This document shows positions 1 to 9,924 of a stretch of 64,000 bases of DNA, one piece after another; position 1 is the first letter of the stretch; the number at the start of each line of letters is the position of its first letter. Source of the DNA: Hephaestia mangrovi. GTDB lineage: Bacteria; Pseudomonadota; Alphaproteobacteria; Sphingomonadales; Sphingomonadaceae. The position numbers and the translations under genes were made by a program. The notes beneath the pieces were generated by a model. It was not told where the DNA came from and did no database searches. It was given only the letters and a program-made list of their open reading frames with translations. The stretch covers positions 248,001-312,000 of the forward strand of contig NZ_JAINVU010000004.1 of the NCBI RefSeq assembly GCF_019880555.1, in the 5' to 3' direction.

Positions 1-364
1 ATCCAGTCGTGTAGAAAGGATGGGTGAAATCGATCTGCGTCTCGCGTTTCGGCGTCACCGTCAGCGCGCCGACGCTGGCGCCATATTGGCCTGAGGCAAC
101 GCCGGAAACCATGCCGTCGAGATCGGTGCCGACCAGGCGGTAGCGCAGGCCCTCATCCTTGGCGACATCGCGCCACAGGTCGATCGCGAGGCCGCCCCAG
201 CTGCCATCGGCGTTGCGGACGGCGAAAGGCGGTGCCTCGTGCGTTGCCACCAGTATCGGAGCCGAAGCGGCCGGGGCGGGGGCAGCGAGCGCTGCGGCGA
301 AGGGCCAGCTCAGCACGGCCAGCATGGTTGCAAAGAAGATGGCGGCGCGGTGGCCCTTCGTCAT
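1..364 (-). CDS. Periplasmic solute-binding protein (SBP_bac_3 type), N-terminal part only
   Basis: Only the first ~121 codons lie in the window; the gene runs off the left edge. The protein opens with a basic stretch and a hydrophobic core ending in an Ala-rich cleavage region (residues ~1-30), so it is exported. It then reads like the first lobe of a type-2 periplasmic binding protein: a short beta strand, a 'PPF' turn, 'GLAIDLW' and 'ALTVTPKRE' followed by 'DFTHPFY'. That order is typical of polar amino-acid binding proteins and of prokaryotic glutamate-receptor channels, in which a pore is inserted just after this point. The start at 364 has a GGGAGG ribosome site 12 bases upstream. Which of the two architectures it has cannot be decided from this fragment. 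Confidence 0.75.
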   Translation of the reverse strand, partial: MTKGHRAAIFFATMLAVLSWPFAAALAAPAPAASAPILVATHEAPPFAVRNADGSWGGLAIDLWRDVAKDEGLRYRLVGTDLDGMVSGVASGQYGASVGALTVTPKRETQIDFTHPFYTTG

Positions 365-445
365 GACGGCGCGATTCCTCCCTGATGGTTTGCGCATACA
401 GGGGAAGACTCGGCCGGAAAGGGCGGTCAGGTCAAGCCAAGTGGC

Positions 446-531
446 TGGTGCGGACGGCGGGACTCGAACCCGCACTGCCTGGGGCAAGCGGATTTTAAGT
501 CCGCTGCGTCTACCGATTTCGCCACGTCCGC
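446..531 (-). tRNA. tRNA-Leu (anticodon TAA)
   Basis: On the minus strand a complete class II tRNA folds. The 7-bp acceptor stem begins at 531 and pairs with 450-456. It has a D arm, an anticodon stem GCGGA/TCCGC around loop CTTAAAA (anticodon TAA), a long variable arm as expected for leucine, and a T arm GCGGG-TTCGAGT-CCCGC. The discriminator base A and an encoded CCA end follow at 449-446. It stands alone between the solute-binding protein gene and ihfB. Confidence 0.97.
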
Positions 532-707
532 GTGAGCGCGAGACGAAGCCGAATTAGATGCAGCGGTCAAGCGCGGCGGTGGCGCAGGGCGCAATTGGCA
601 GTCGCGGCGTCCGTATCGAACCGTCACCGGCGAATTTGTTTCGGGGGCCAGGACGCTTCGTCGCCGCCAAGATTTGCGGCTTGCCCCGGGCGGAATACCC
701 GCACACC
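532..707. other. Gene-free gap between tRNA-Leu and ihfB, holding a repeat copy
   Basis: No coding sequence is convincing here. Bases ~600-668 match, at roughly four positions in five, the repeat copy at ~24730-24796; both contain a run CACCGG-GAA-TTGTTTCGGGGGCC. The rest is GC-rich spacer downstream of ihfB, with no clear terminator. Confidence 0.6.
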
Positions 708-986
708 CTATACGTTAAGGCGAGCGCGCATCTCCTTGCCCGGCTTGAAATAGGGAACGCGCTTGGCCTGCACCGCAACCGTCTCTCCGGTGCGCGGGTT
801 GCGGCCAGTACGCGCGTCGCGAGCGCGCGTGGAAAAGGCGCCGAAGCCGCGAAGCTCCACCCTGCCGTCAGCCGCCAGCCGCGCGGTGATCTCATCGAAG
901 AAGGTCGATACGATCGCCTCGACATCGCGTTGGGAAAGGCCGGGATTGTCCTGCGCAATCAACTGTACGAGCTCGGAGCGAATCAT
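708..986 (-). CDS. ihfB: Integration host factor subunit beta (HU/IHF family)
   Basis: The 92-residue product is a complete bacterial DNA-bending histone-like protein. It has the family N-terminus (IRSELVQLI), the helix pair and the beta-arm signature [22 protein letters not shown], whose Pro intercalates into DNA, and a C-terminal helix. IHF bends DNA sharply at specific sites in recombination and at sigma-54 promoters; one such promoter drives glnK in this window. I chose the start matching the family (MIRSEL). An in-frame ATG at 995 has better spacing from GAGG, so three extra residues are possible. The gene lies downstream of rpsA on the same strand, as in many proteobacteria, but a strong terminator separates the two. 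Confidence 0.95.
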   Translation of the reverse strand: MIRSELVQLIAQDNPGLSQRDVEAIVSTFFDEITARLAADGRVELRGFGAFSTRARDARTGRNPRTGETVAVQAKRVPYFKPGKEMRARLNV

Positions 987-1171
987 GGGCGCCATCCATC
1001 CTCATCATCGCGACGAACGAGCGTGGCGCTCGACGCCGCAGGGTTTGCGCGAATTCGGACCGAACGACACCACGAACCGGACGAAAAGCCCGGCTCCACA
1101 AACGATCGACCCGGAAACTTTGCTACATCTGATCCAGATCAAGCGATAGCACGGAAACGACAGATATCGCT

Positions 1172-1215
1172 AAAAAAAGGCTGGGCCGGGCAACGTCATT
1201 CGCGTTGTCCGGCCC
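1172..1215 (-). terminator. Rho-independent terminator of rpsA
   Basis: On the minus strand a 13-bp GC-rich stem (1203-1215 with 1183-1195, one G-T pair) around a 7-base loop is followed by a run of seven T (1178-1172). It starts 8 bases past the rpsA stop codon. Confidence 0.9.
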
Positions 1216-1223
1216 ATTTTGGG

Positions 1224-2945
<1,722 letters not shown>

Positions 2946-3204
2946 AAAGGATGAATTCCTGATACTGACGTTATTCCGGCCAACCGGTTGTATCCGGTGG
3001 TCTTTTGGCCGAACTGCCGCGGCCGCCCCATGCGGGACGCGGCATCCGGGCGGGCTCGGTCATGCGGAAGGAAGAGACGCTGGATGAGAGCGAAAGCGGC
3101 CCGAGGCGCGCACGCCTACCGGCCTTCCTGCCGCGAGCACGGACTCGCCGGACGGGCGCGCACATAGCCGCTCGCCCGCCAAGAGGCAAGATCAGGCGAA
3201 AGCC
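2946..3204. promoter_or_regulatory. rpsA upstream region
   Basis: This 259-base gap lies between the purQ stop and the rpsA start and must hold the rpsA promoter, since S1 is needed in bulk. A short dyad (CCGGCCAACCGGTTG and nearby CCGGTGG) sits ~35-60 bases upstream of rpsA. I could not pick a convincing -35/-10 pair. The open frames here look like chance GC-rich frames. Confidence 0.4.
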
Positions 3205-3873
3205 CTAGGCGCCGACGGTCTCGAGCAGGCCTTCGAACAACCGACGGCCATCGTCGCCGCCGTGCGCCGCCTCGATGCGGCGCTCGGGGTGCGGCATCAT
3301 GCCCAGCACGTTGCCTGCGGCATTGAGCACGCCGGCAATGTTGCGCGCCGAGCCATTGACCGTCTCGGCATAACGGAAGGCGACGCGGCCTTCGCCTTCG
3401 AGCCGGTCTAGCGTCTCGCTATCGGCATTGTAATTGCCGTCATGATGCGCGACCGGGATGCGGATCGTCTCGCCGGCCTCGTAGCGGCTGGTGAATGCCG
3501 ATTGTGCGTTCTCGACGGTCAGCGCGACATCGCGGCAGACGAAATCGAGCGCCTCGTTGCGCATCAGCGCGCCGGGCAGCAGCCCGGTCTCGGTCAGCAC
3601 CTGGAAACCGTTGCACACGCCGAACACCGGCGTGCCGCGCTCGGCCGCTTCGACCACCGCCCGCACGATCGGCGATCGCGCCGCGATCGCGCCGCAGCGC
3701 AGGTAATCGCCATAGGAAAAGCCGCCGGGCAGCGCGATCAGGCCCAGCCCATCGGGAAGCTGGTTCTCGCCGTGCCACACCATCGCCGGCGCCTTGCCGG
3801 TGACCGCCTCCAGCGCCACCGCGAGATCGCGGTCGCAATTGGAGCCGGGGAAGACGATGACCGCGGTCTTCAC
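3205..3873 (-). CDS. purQ: Phosphoribosylformylglycinamidine synthase subunit PurQ
   Basis: PurQ is the glutaminase subunit of FGAM synthase (with PurS and PurL), which makes FGAM in step 4 of purine synthesis. The 222-residue product is a class I glutamine amidotransferase. It opens with [12 protein letters not shown], has the [13 protein letters not shown] segment, the nucleophile Cys87 in FGVCNGFQ and the C-terminal PHPER with the catalytic His and Glu. The start is GTG at 3873, which overlaps the purS stop by four bases (GTGA), a standard coupling arrangement; a longer frame running into purS is not needed. purL is not nearby, so the third subunit is encoded elsewhere. Confidence 0.96.
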   Translation of the reverse strand: MKTAVIVFPGSNCDRDLAVALEAVTGKAPAMVWHGENQLPDGLGLIALPGGFSYGDYLRCGAIAARSPIVRAVVEAAERGTPVFGVCNGFQVLTETGLLPGALMRNEALDFVCRDVALTVENAQSAFTSRYEAGETIRIPVAHHDGNYNADSETLDRLEGEGRVAFRYAETVNGSARNIAGVLNAAGNVLGMMPHPERRIEAAHGGDDGRRLFEGLLETVGA

Positions 3874-4100
3874 AGCCGTTCCACCCGGTAATTCTCGATC
3901 ACCGTATTGGCGAGCAGCCGGCGGCACATCTCGTCGATCGCCGTGTCGCTGGTATCGTCGGCGACGTCGAGCTCGACCAGCTTGCCGGTGCGCACGTCTT
4001 CGACGCCGGCAAAGCCGAGCCCGCCCAGCGCCTTGTGGACCGCCTTGCCCTGCGGATCGAGCACGCCGGGCTTCAAGGTGACGACGACACGGACTTTCAT
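3870..4100 (-). CDS. purS: Phosphoribosylformylglycinamidine synthase subunit PurS
   Basis: This 76-residue protein is the small structural subunit that bridges PurQ and PurL in the three-part FGAM synthase. It shows the family N-terminus ([20 protein letters not shown]), the middle [12 protein letters not shown] and a C-terminal '[13 protein letters not shown]'. A GAGGA ribosome site lies 10 bases ahead of the start. The stop overlaps the purQ GTG start by four bases, so the two are translationally coupled. Confidence 0.96.
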   Translation of the reverse strand: MKVRVVVTLKPGVLDPQGKAVHKALGGLGFAGVEDVRTGKLVELDVADDTSDTAIDEMCRRLLANTVIENYRVERL

Positions 4101-4223
4101 GGGTTGATCTTCCTCGTGGCTGCGGCGGGGAGGGCGAACAGGTGCTTCACCGATCCTTTACGCTTGGCGGCGATAGTAAGGTAGCATGCGTACGAGTCGC
4201 GTGCTGGGAGCAGGGTATTGGTC

Positions 4224-4373
4224 ATGGCTGCCGTTGCGGTTCTGCTGTTCATCGGGCTGTTCGCCTTCGGGCGGCAGTATTTCGGCTGGGATGATCCCAA
4301 CGGGCATATCCAGATGGCATTGTTCAGCGCATTCCTGTTCGGAATCATTTGCGGATTCCGCGTCAAGGATTGA
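4224..4373 (+). CDS. Small membrane protein of 49 residues, unknown function
   Basis: A short plus-strand frame sits in the gap between the minus-strand genes purC and purS. The product has two hydrophobic stretches (about residues 2-14 and 31-45) around a short polar loop FGRQYFGWDDPNGH, and ends in a basic tail FRVKD. A GCAGGG element lies 9 bases before the ATG. It stops only 7 bases before the purC stop on the other strand and overlaps no gene. The clean hydropathy and the fit to the gap suggest a real small membrane protein. I do not recognise a family. Confidence 0.55.
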   Translation: MAAVAVLLFIGLFAFGRQYFGWDDPNGHIQMALFSAFLFGIICGFRVKD

Positions 4374-4380
4374 GCGAGCG

Positions 4381-5160
4381 TCATTTGTCCCGGCGTTTGC
4401 GGTGCTTTTCGAGATCGAGCACGGCGCCCGATTCGCCCTCGGGCAGCAGCCCCAGCCGTCGCGCGACTTCCTGATAGGCCTCGACCTCGCCGCCGAGATC
4501 GCGGCGGAAGCGGTCCTTGTCGAGCTTCTCGCCCGATTCCATGTCCCACAGCCGGCAGCCGTCGGGGCTGATCTCGTCGGCCAGGATGATGCGGCCGTAA
4601 TCATTGTCCCAGATGCGGCCGAACTCGAGCTTGAAGTCGACCAGCCGGATGCCGACGCCGGCGAACAGCCCGGTCATGAAATCGTTCACCCGGATCGCCA
4701 GGTCGGCGATGTCGTGCATCTCCTCCTGGCTCGCCCAGCCGAAGCAGGCGATATGCTCGTCGGTGATCATCGGATCGCCGAGCGCATCGTCCTTATAATA
4801 ATATTCCAGGATCGTGCGCGGCAACTGGGTGCCTTCCTCGATCCCCAGCCGTTTCGATAGCGATCCGGCGGCAACATTGCGCACTACCACCTCGATCGGC
4901 ACGATCTCGACCTGGCGGATCAGCTGCTCGCGCATGTTGAGGCGGCGGATGAAGTGCGTCGGCACGCCGATCTGGCCGAGCAATGTGAAGACATGCTCGG
5001 AAATGCGGTTGTTGAGCACGCCCTTGCCGTTGATCGTGCCCTTTTTCTGGGCGTTGAACGCGGTCGCGTCGTCCTTGAAATACTGGATCAACGTGCCGGG
5101 CTCCGGGCCTTCGTAGAGAATCTTGGCCTTGCCCTCGTAGATCTGCCGGCGGCGTGCCAT
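4381..5160 (-). CDS. purC: Phosphoribosylaminoimidazole-succinocarboxamide synthase (SAICAR synthetase)
   Basis: PurC joins CAIR and aspartate using ATP to form SAICAR in purine synthesis. The 259-residue product is full length. It begins with [16 protein letters not shown] (ATP-binding beta strands), has the signature [15 protein letters not shown] and EYYYKDD-LGDP, then [10 protein letters not shown] and [15 protein letters not shown] (the second PROSITE region). A GGGGACCGCG stretch precedes the ATG at 5160. It lies ~280 bases upstream of purS-purQ on the same strand, so the three may form one purine unit, interrupted only by a small gene on the opposite strand. Confidence 0.97.
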   Translation of the reverse strand: MARRRQIYEGKAKILYEGPEPGTLIQYFKDDATAFNAQKKGTINGKGVLNNRISEHVFTLLGQIGVPTHFIRRLNMREQLIRQVEIVPIEVVVRNVAAGSLSKRLGIEEGTQLPRTILEYYYKDDALGDPMITDEHIACFGWASQEEMHDIADLAIRVNDFMTGLFAGVGIRLVDFKLEFGRIWDNDYGRIILADEISPDGCRLWDMESGEKLDKDRFRRDLGGEVEAYQEVARRLGLLPEGESGAVLDLEKHRKRRDK

Positions 5161-5383
5161 CGCGGTCCCCTGAAATGAGCGGCCCCGGCGGCGCGAGGCG
5201 GACTCGCGCGGGCCGGGGCGGGATCGGGCGCGCTATAGAGTAAGGGTTGGGAAGGTGCAATGACGGCGTCATCGCTTCCCGCCTTGCCAATTCTTCGCGC
5301 CTCGCGCCAACTCTTGGGCGGATGTCGCGTTGGGCTCGCGTCGCCTGCAGTAAAAATTGTTTAATTACAGATAGATAAGTGTA

Positions 5384-5399
5384 TGGCACGGATAATGCA
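5384..5399 (+). promoter_or_regulatory. Sigma-54-like promoter upstream of the 90-residue secreted protein
   Basis: TGGCACG-GATAA-TGCA matches the sigma-54 consensus (TGGCACG-N4-TTGCA) at all but one base, with GG and GC exactly ten bases apart. The predicted transcript would start near 5410, about 38 bases before the ATG, and directly on a 7-bp hairpin (5410-5428). It was read by eye only; no enhancer site was found nearby. Confidence 0.45.
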
Positions 5400-5447
5400 C
5401 CTCTGGGTCCGTCGTCGATTGGACGACGCCATTTTTCGGAGGATGCC

Positions 5448-5720
5448 ATGTCTGTTGATCGCAATTCGTTTCGTCGCCTGGGTCTCGCGCTGGCGGTGAT
5501 CGCGGCGCCGATCGCGGTCGCATCGGCGGCGCACGCGACGGAAGGGCGCCAGGATGATGCCAATGCCACGCAGAAATACGTGGTGAAGAAGACCAAATCG
5601 GGCAAGACGCTCTATTGCACCAACGAAGGGCCCGTCACCGGGTCGCGAATCGGCTCGACCGTCTGCAAGACGCTGGAACAGTGGAAGGACGTCGGCGTCG
5701 AGCTGAACGTCCAGCAATAA
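5448..5720 (+). CDS. Small secreted protein, unknown function
   Basis: The 90-residue product has an N-terminal signal peptide: a basic start (VDRNSFRR), a hydrophobic core and a likely cut after HATA/ASAAHA near residues 28-30. A mature part of about 60 residues follows. It is charged and contains two cysteines (LYCTNEG and TVCKTLEQW) that could form one disulfide in the periplasm. The start was chosen at 5448 because a CGGAGGA ribosome site lies 5 bases upstream; a longer frame from 5379 has none and includes the promoter. A possible sigma-54 promoter and a hairpin precede it. It converges on parC. No family was recognised. Confidence 0.8.
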   Translation: MSVDRNSFRRLGLALAVIAAPIAVASAAHATEGRQDDANATQKYVVKKTKSGKTLYCTNEGPVTGSRIGSTVCKTLEQWKDVGVELNVQQ

Positions 5721-5769
5721 CGTAGCCAAGCCGTGCCCGCGGCGCCACGGTGCGTCGCGGGCCCGCCGT

Positions 5770-8031
5770 CTAGAACCGATTGTCCCTCGGGAAGCCGGTC
5801 GGCGGCATGCGGCCGGCGGCGCCGCGCGCGGTGCGCCAGGGGTTCATGTCGCTTTCGGTGCGGGTGCGGCCGGTGTCGCCGCCCATCGCCCAGCTTAGGC
5901 CGTCCTCGAATTTGAAGGTGGTGGCGTCCGAGAGACCGCCGTCGCGGTAGCGCTGCAACTGGACGCCCTGGCCGCGGGCGAGCTCGGCAAGTTCGGTCAG
6001 CGGGAAGACCAGCAGCTTGCGGTTGTCGCCGATCGCCGCGACGTAATCGTGGGCGGGATCGACCGGCTTGACCAGCTTGAGCTTGGCGCCCTTCTTGGGT
6101 GTGACGACGGTCTTGCCCTTGCGCGTTTCCGCCGTGACGTCGGCGGTCTTGACGACGAAGCCGCGGCCGTCGCTGGCGGCGACCAGCAGTTTTTCGGTTA
6201 CGCTTGCCGGCAACAGCCCGACGATGTCCTGCTCGCCGTCAATGTCGATCATCAGGCGGACGGGCTCGCCAAACCCGCGGCCGCCGGGGAGCTTGTCGGC
6301 GCCCAGCGTATAGAACCGCCCGCTTTCGACCGCGAGCAGCAGCTTGTCGGTGGTCTGGGCGTGGAAGGCGAAGGCGGGGCCGTCGCCCTCCTTGAACTTG
6401 AGCGTGTCGGCGGCGGCGAGATCGACATGACCCTTCATCGCGCGGATCCAGCCGCGCTGCGACATGATGACGGTGATCGGCTCGCGCTCGATCATCGCCT
6501 CCAGCGGAATGTCGCGCGCCGGGCCGGCTTCCTCGATCAGCGTGCGGCGCTTGCCGAGCGCGGTTTCGGGGCCGTAGCGGTCGCGAATCTTGCCGAGGTC
6601 GCGCTTGAGGCGGGTGCGCTGGCGCGCCTCGCTGCCGAGCAATTGTTCGAGCTCGCCGCGCTCCTTTTCGAGCGCGTCCTTTTCCTTGCGCAGCTCCATT
6701 TCCTCGAGCTTGCGCAAGCTTCGCAGCCGCATATTGAGGATCGCCTCGGCCTGGCGGTCGGTGAGGCCGAACTCGGCGATCATTACCGGCTTGGGCTCGT
6801 CCTCGGTGCGAATGATCTCGATCACGCGGTCGAGGTTGAGGAAGGCGATGATGTAGCCGCCGACCAGTTCCAATCGATCGGCGATCTTGTCGAGTCGGTG
6901 CTGCGAGCGGCGCTGCAGCACGATGAACTGATGCTCGACCCAGGCCAGCAGCGCCTCGCGCAAGGACATCACGCGTGGGGTGCGATCCTTGTCGAGCACG
7001 TTGAGGTTGAGCGAGAAGCGGCTTTCGAGGTCGCTCAGGCGGAACAGCGAATCCATCAGCATGTCGGCATCGACGGTGCGGGCGCGCGGTTCGAGGACGA
7101 TGCGGATGTCGGCGGCGGATTCGTCGCGCACGTCGGCGAGGATCGGCAGCTTCTTGTCGTTGATGAGGCTCGCGATCGCCTCGATCAATTTGCCCTTCTG
7201 GACGCCGTAGGGGATCTGATCGACCACCGCGATCCAGGTGCCGCGGCCCTGATCCTCGATGTGCCAGCGGGCGCGGGTGCGGAAACTGCCGCGGCCGGTG
7301 CGATAGGCCTCCGCGATGATCTCGGGCGCATCGACGAGCTGGCCGCCGGTCGGGAAATCGGGGCCCTTCACATGCTCGAGCACCGCCGCGTCGTCGGCTC
7401 TGGGCGTGTCGATCAGCATGATCGCGGCGTCGAGCAATTCGGCTGCGTTGTGCGGCGGGATGCTGGTCGCCATGCCGACCGCGATCCCCGCCGCGCCGTT
7501 GGCCAGCAGGTTGGGGAAGGCGCCGGGGAACAGCTCGGGCTCTTCATCCTCGCCGTTGTAGGTCGGGCGGAAATCGGTAGCGTTCTCGTCGAGGCCGTCC
7601 ATCAGGTCGATCGCGACCTGGGTCAGCCGCGCCTCGGTGTAGCGATAGGCGGCGGCGTTATCGCCGTCGATATTGCCGAAATTGCCCTGGCCGTCGACCA
7701 GCGGATAGCGCAGCGCAAAATCCTGCGCGAGCCGCACCATCGCGTCATAGACCGACTGGTCGCCATGCGGATGGTATTTGCCGATCACGTCGCCGACGAC
7801 GCGGGCGCATTTCTTGTAGCCCTGGCTGGGATCGAGGCGCAGCAGCCGCATCGCCCAGAGCAGGCGGCGGTGGACCGGCTTCAACCCGTCGCGCACGTCG
7901 GGCAGCGAGCGCGCGGTGATCGTCGACAGCGCATAGACGAGATAGCGATCGCTGAGCGCGGTATCGAACGGGGCGTCGAGGATGCCGATCGGCGGATTGT
8001 CGAGCGGATCGGAAGTGGTGTCGGTAGCCAT
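5770..8031 (-). CDS. parC: DNA topoisomerase IV subunit A
   Basis: ParC is the DNA-cleaving subunit of topoisomerase IV, which unlinks daughter chromosomes; with ParE it forms a heterotetramer. The 753-residue product has the N-terminal breakage-reunion domain with '[21 protein letters not shown]', '[19 protein letters not shown]' and the active-site Tyr in [10 protein letters not shown] coiled-coil region follows near residues 420-470, then a beta-propeller-like C-terminal domain. It is ParC rather than GyrA by its length and the lack of a GyrA box. In the quinolone-binding helix the residue matching E. coli Ser80 is Gln and Glu84 is Asp. Adjacent parC and purC clusters are both on the minus strand, separated by the small secreted protein gene. 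Confidence 0.95.
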   Translation of the reverse strand: MATDTTSDPLDNPPIGILDAPFDTALSDRYLVYALSTITARSLPDVRDGLKPVHRRLLWAMRLLRLDPSQGYKKCARVVGDVIGKYHPHGDQSVYDAMVRLAQDFALRYPLVDGQGNFGNIDGDNAAAYRYTEARLTQVAIDLMDGLDENATDFRPTYNGEDEEPELFPGAFPNLLANGAAGIAVGMATSIPPHNAAELLDAAIMLIDTPRADDAAVLEHVKGPDFPTGGQLVDAPEIIAEAYRTGRGSFRTRARWHIEDQGRGTWIAVVDQIPYGVQKGKLIEAIASLINDKKLPILADVRDESAADIRIVLEPRARTVDADMLMDSLFRLSDLESRFSLNLNVLDKDRTPRVMSLREALLAWVEHQFIVLQRRSQHRLDKIADRLELVGGYIIAFLNLDRVIEIIRTEDEPKPVMIAEFGLTDRQAEAILNMRLRSLRKLEEMELRKEKDALEKERGELEQLLGSEARQRTRLKRDLGKIRDRYGPETALGKRRTLIEEAGPARDIPLEAMIEREPITVIMSQRGWIRAMKGHVDLAAADTLKFKEGDGPAFAFHAQTTDKLLLAVESGRFYTLGADKLPGGRGFGEPVRLMIDIDGEQDIVGLLPASVTEKLLVAASDGRGFVVKTADVTAETRKGKTVVTPKKGAKLKLVKPVDPAHDYVAAIGDNRKLLVFPLTELAELARGQGVQLQRYRDGGLSDATTFKFEDGLSWAMGGDTGRTRTESDMNPWRTARGAAGRMPPTGFPRDNRF

Positions 8032-8183
8032 TGCGCGATGAGTTAGCAGGGTGAGGGGGAGGGCGCTACTGGGGGGCGAAGCCTAAACGAAACGACGTGA
8101 AGTGGAGAAAGTGGAGACCGTCGCGGGATTTTCGCGAGTCTTGCGCGGGGACGCGCCTGCGAAGCGGCGGGTTCGCCGCATCC

Positions 8184-8276
8184 GCGCGACAGTGGCGCGA
8201 CACGCGCGCGCCGGTTGCGATCCACAGCGCGACAATGGCGCGACCCTGCCGCACGGCGAAGCGACAGTGACGCGAC
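8184..8276. repeat. Three paired GCGCGAC-type direct repeats upstream of parC
   Basis: Three 16-18-base units occur at 8184-8201, 8227-8244 and 8261-8276. In each, two (G)CGCGAC heptamers are separated by a CAATGG/AGTGG-like spacer so that the copies repeat every 11 bases, about one helical turn. The first two match GCGCGACARTGGCGCGAC; the third differs at two positions. This arrangement on one face of DNA looks like protein-binding sites, but the role is unknown. Confidence 0.5.
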
Positions 8277-8399
8277 GGGTGGGCGATCGGGATGATGTAG
8301 GTGTCAAAGAGCGGCGGCCTCGCGGCGATGGCACCGTGTCTCAGACATTTTCCAACATTGGAAGGCTTGAGGGAATGCGCTGCGGTTGCGGCTATGGAT

Positions 8400-8584
8400 T
8401 TCTCTCCCCTTGCGGGAGAGAATAGCGGCGCTTGGCGGCTCTGCCGCCTAGCAGAGCTTAGTGCGGGGGATGCGAGGCGCCGCCTCGCGCGCGGCACAGC
8501 CGCGCCAACTGCGCCTAGGCAGCAAGCTGCCAAGGCTCCGTATCCTCTCCCGCAAGGGGAGAGGATCCCGCGAGGGGAGAGGAT
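8400..8584. repeat. Compound palindromic intergenic element
   Basis: Two inverted arms of ~50-58 bases (8401-8459 and 8510-8567) both start at their outer end with CTCTCCCCTTGCGGGAGAG and continue with a second hairpin (GGCGGC-TCT-GCCGCC at 8434-8448; GGCAGC-AA-GCTGCC at 8518-8531). Between them lie two perfect palindromes, GCGAGGC-GCC-GCCTCGC (8472-8488) and GCGCGGC-ACA-GCCGCGC (8489-8505). A further partial copy of the outer hairpin follows at ~8565-8584. The layout resembles BIME/REP-type or non-autonomous mobile elements. Confidence 0.65.
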
Positions 8585-8605
8585 GTCCGCGTCCGAAATA
8601 GTCGG

Positions 8606-9502
8606 CTAAACCCCCGCCAGATCGCGTTCCACCTCGGCGTGCAACCACTCCCGAAACCGCTTGATCTTGGGCACGTTGCGGCGGTGGTCGGGATAGACCA
8701 GCCAATAGGCATAGCCGCGTGTCGAGACCTGGTCGAAGGGGCGCACCAGCCGGCCCTCGGCGAGGTCGTTGCGCCAGAAGAACGGGGTGAGCATCGCGAT
8801 CCCCTGGCCGGCCATCGCAGCGTGCCCTTCATGCGCCTGTGAATCGAGGCGGACGCCGGCGCGCGGCGGGCCGGCGGGCACGTCGATGCCGGCCTCGCGC
8901 AGCCAGTGCGGCCACCAGGGATCGTGCGCACTGACGACGGGCAGGCGCAGCAGATCGTCGAGCGTCAGCGTGCCGCCATGTTCGGCGAGGAAGCCGGGGC
9001 TGCACATCGGGGTGAAGTCTATGGGCACCAGCAGCTCCTGCGCAACGCCCTCCCACGGGCCGCGGCCGGCGCGGATCGCGCAATCGACATCGTCGCTGAC
9101 GAAATCGGCGAGCGCGTCGCTGGTCAACAAGCGCACCGCGGTCGCCGGATTGGCGAGCTGGAAGGCGCCGAGCCGCCACGCCAGCCAGGTGTTGGCGAAG
9201 GTGTTCGAGGTGGAGACGGTGAGCAGGCCTTCGTCCTCGGCGCGGAGATCGGCGAAGGCGCCGTCGATCGCATCGAAGGCGCGCGAAACCGGCGCGGCGG
9301 CGCGGCGCCCGGCGTCGGTGAGCATGACGCGGCGCTTCTCGCGGCGGAACAGGGGCACGCCCAATCGCTCCTCGAGCAATTTGATCTGATAGCTGACCGC
9401 CGCCTGCGTCATGCCGAGCTCGGCCGCAGCGGCGGTGAAATTCTCGTGGCGCGCCGCGGCCTCGAACACGCGGACGGCGGCGAGCGGAGGCAGGTGGCGC
9501 AT
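8606..9502 (-). CDS. LysR-family transcriptional regulator (GcvA-like)
   Basis: This 298-residue protein has an N-terminal winged helix-turn-helix (residues ~1-60: LAAVRVFEAAARHENFTAAA, MTQAAVSYQIKLLEERLG, PLFRREKR). A periplasmic-binding-protein-like effector domain follows, ending in the aromatic 'WLVYPDHRR..PKIKRFREWL' seen in the GcvA/AmpR branch. Such proteins activate a neighbouring or divergent operon on binding a small ligand. The start at 9502 (MRHLPPL) gives the usual LysR N-terminus; the frame extends ten codons further without need. The divergent neighbour is only a 61-residue unknown, so the target is unclear. A CCAAC-N5-GTTGG dyad lies 34-48 bases upstream and could be its own operator. 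Confidence 0.93.
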   Translation of the reverse strand: MRHLPPLAAVRVFEAAARHENFTAAAAELGMTQAAVSYQIKLLEERLGVPLFRREKRRVMLTDAGRRAAAPVSRAFDAIDGAFADLRAEDEGLLTVSTSNTFANTWLAWRLGAFQLANPATAVRLLTSDALADFVSDDVDCAIRAGRGPWEGVAQELLVPIDFTPMCSPGFLAEHGGTLTLDDLLRLPVVSAHDPWWPHWLREAGIDVPAGPPRAGVRLDSQAHEGHAAMAGQGIAMLTPFFWRNDLAEGRLVRPFDQVSTRGYAYWLVYPDHRRNVPKIKRFREWLHAEVERDLAGV

Positions 9503-9535
9503 CGCGCATCCATAAGCCCAACTTGTCATCACCGT

Positions 9536-9550
9536 CCAACGATTTGTTGG
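9536..9550. promoter_or_regulatory. Dyad CCAAC-N5-GTTGG in the LysR divergent gap
   Basis: This short perfect inverted repeat (arms of 5) sits between the LysR gene and the divergent small gene. Its position fits an autoregulatory LysR site, but the arms are short and it could be chance. Confidence 0.3.
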
Positions 9551-9608
9551 CGAGCGGGCGCCGGAAAGCCGATCTGAGGATCACCGGGACAGCATAGGGA
9601 ACAGGACC

Positions 9609-9794
9609 ATGAATCACGATTTCTACGGGCCGGCCTGGGCGGACAATCACGCCAGGCTCGGCGAGGAGTTCACACGCTTCTTCGGCATGGTTTCGAAGGC
9701 GGTTGCCGCGGCGTTCGATCGCCTGCACGCTTATCAATATGATGCGCCGTGGCGGCGGCCGGCGCGCCGCATCAGAATCCGGGCCGAGCGGTGA
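9609..9794 (+). CDS. Small protein of 61 residues, unknown function
   Basis: The product is soluble. It has an aromatic, acidic N-terminal part (NHDFYGPAWADNHARLGEEF), a short amphipathic helix (FFGMVSKAVAAAFDRLH) and a strongly basic tail ending PARRIRIRAER. An AGGAC site lies 2-6 bases before the ATG, closer than ideal. It is divergent from the LysR regulator 106 bases away. The basic C-terminus hints at membrane-surface or nucleic-acid binding. I recognise no family; it is shorter than most real genes here, so it may still be a chance frame. Confidence 0.5.
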   Translation: MNHDFYGPAWADNHARLGEEFTRFFGMVSKAVAAAFDRLHAYQYDAPWRRPARRIRIRAER

Positions 9795-9924
9795 AAGCCG
9801 GCGGCGTGGGGGGCGCCGTCGCGAAGCCGCCTGGGCGCTCCCTTCGCCGCGAGATTGACAACGCTTACCTAAACGGCCCAACCTTCAGGAGCTTTTAACA
9901 TCTTGGCTTCTAGAGAAGGCGGCG

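Larger units (their letters stand above)
8032..8605. other. 574-base gene-free region with direct repeats and nested palindromes
   Basis: No credible gene lies here. It serves as the upstream region of parC (transcribed leftward) and the downstream region of the LysR gene. Two structured blocks are present and listed separately: spaced GCGCGAC heptamers at 8184-8276 and a compound palindromic element at ~8400-8584. Frames in the region are GC-rich and lack ribosome sites. Confidence 0.7.

Noticed and set aside
6049..8046. A 665-codon plus-strand frame opposite parC
   Set aside because: It is antisense to an intact parC, with low-complexity composition and no ribosome site or domain.
8184..8276. 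CRISPR-like array
   Set aside because: Repeats are 16-18 bases, only three, imperfect, and the spacers are 16-25 bases of unlike size; no cas genes are present.
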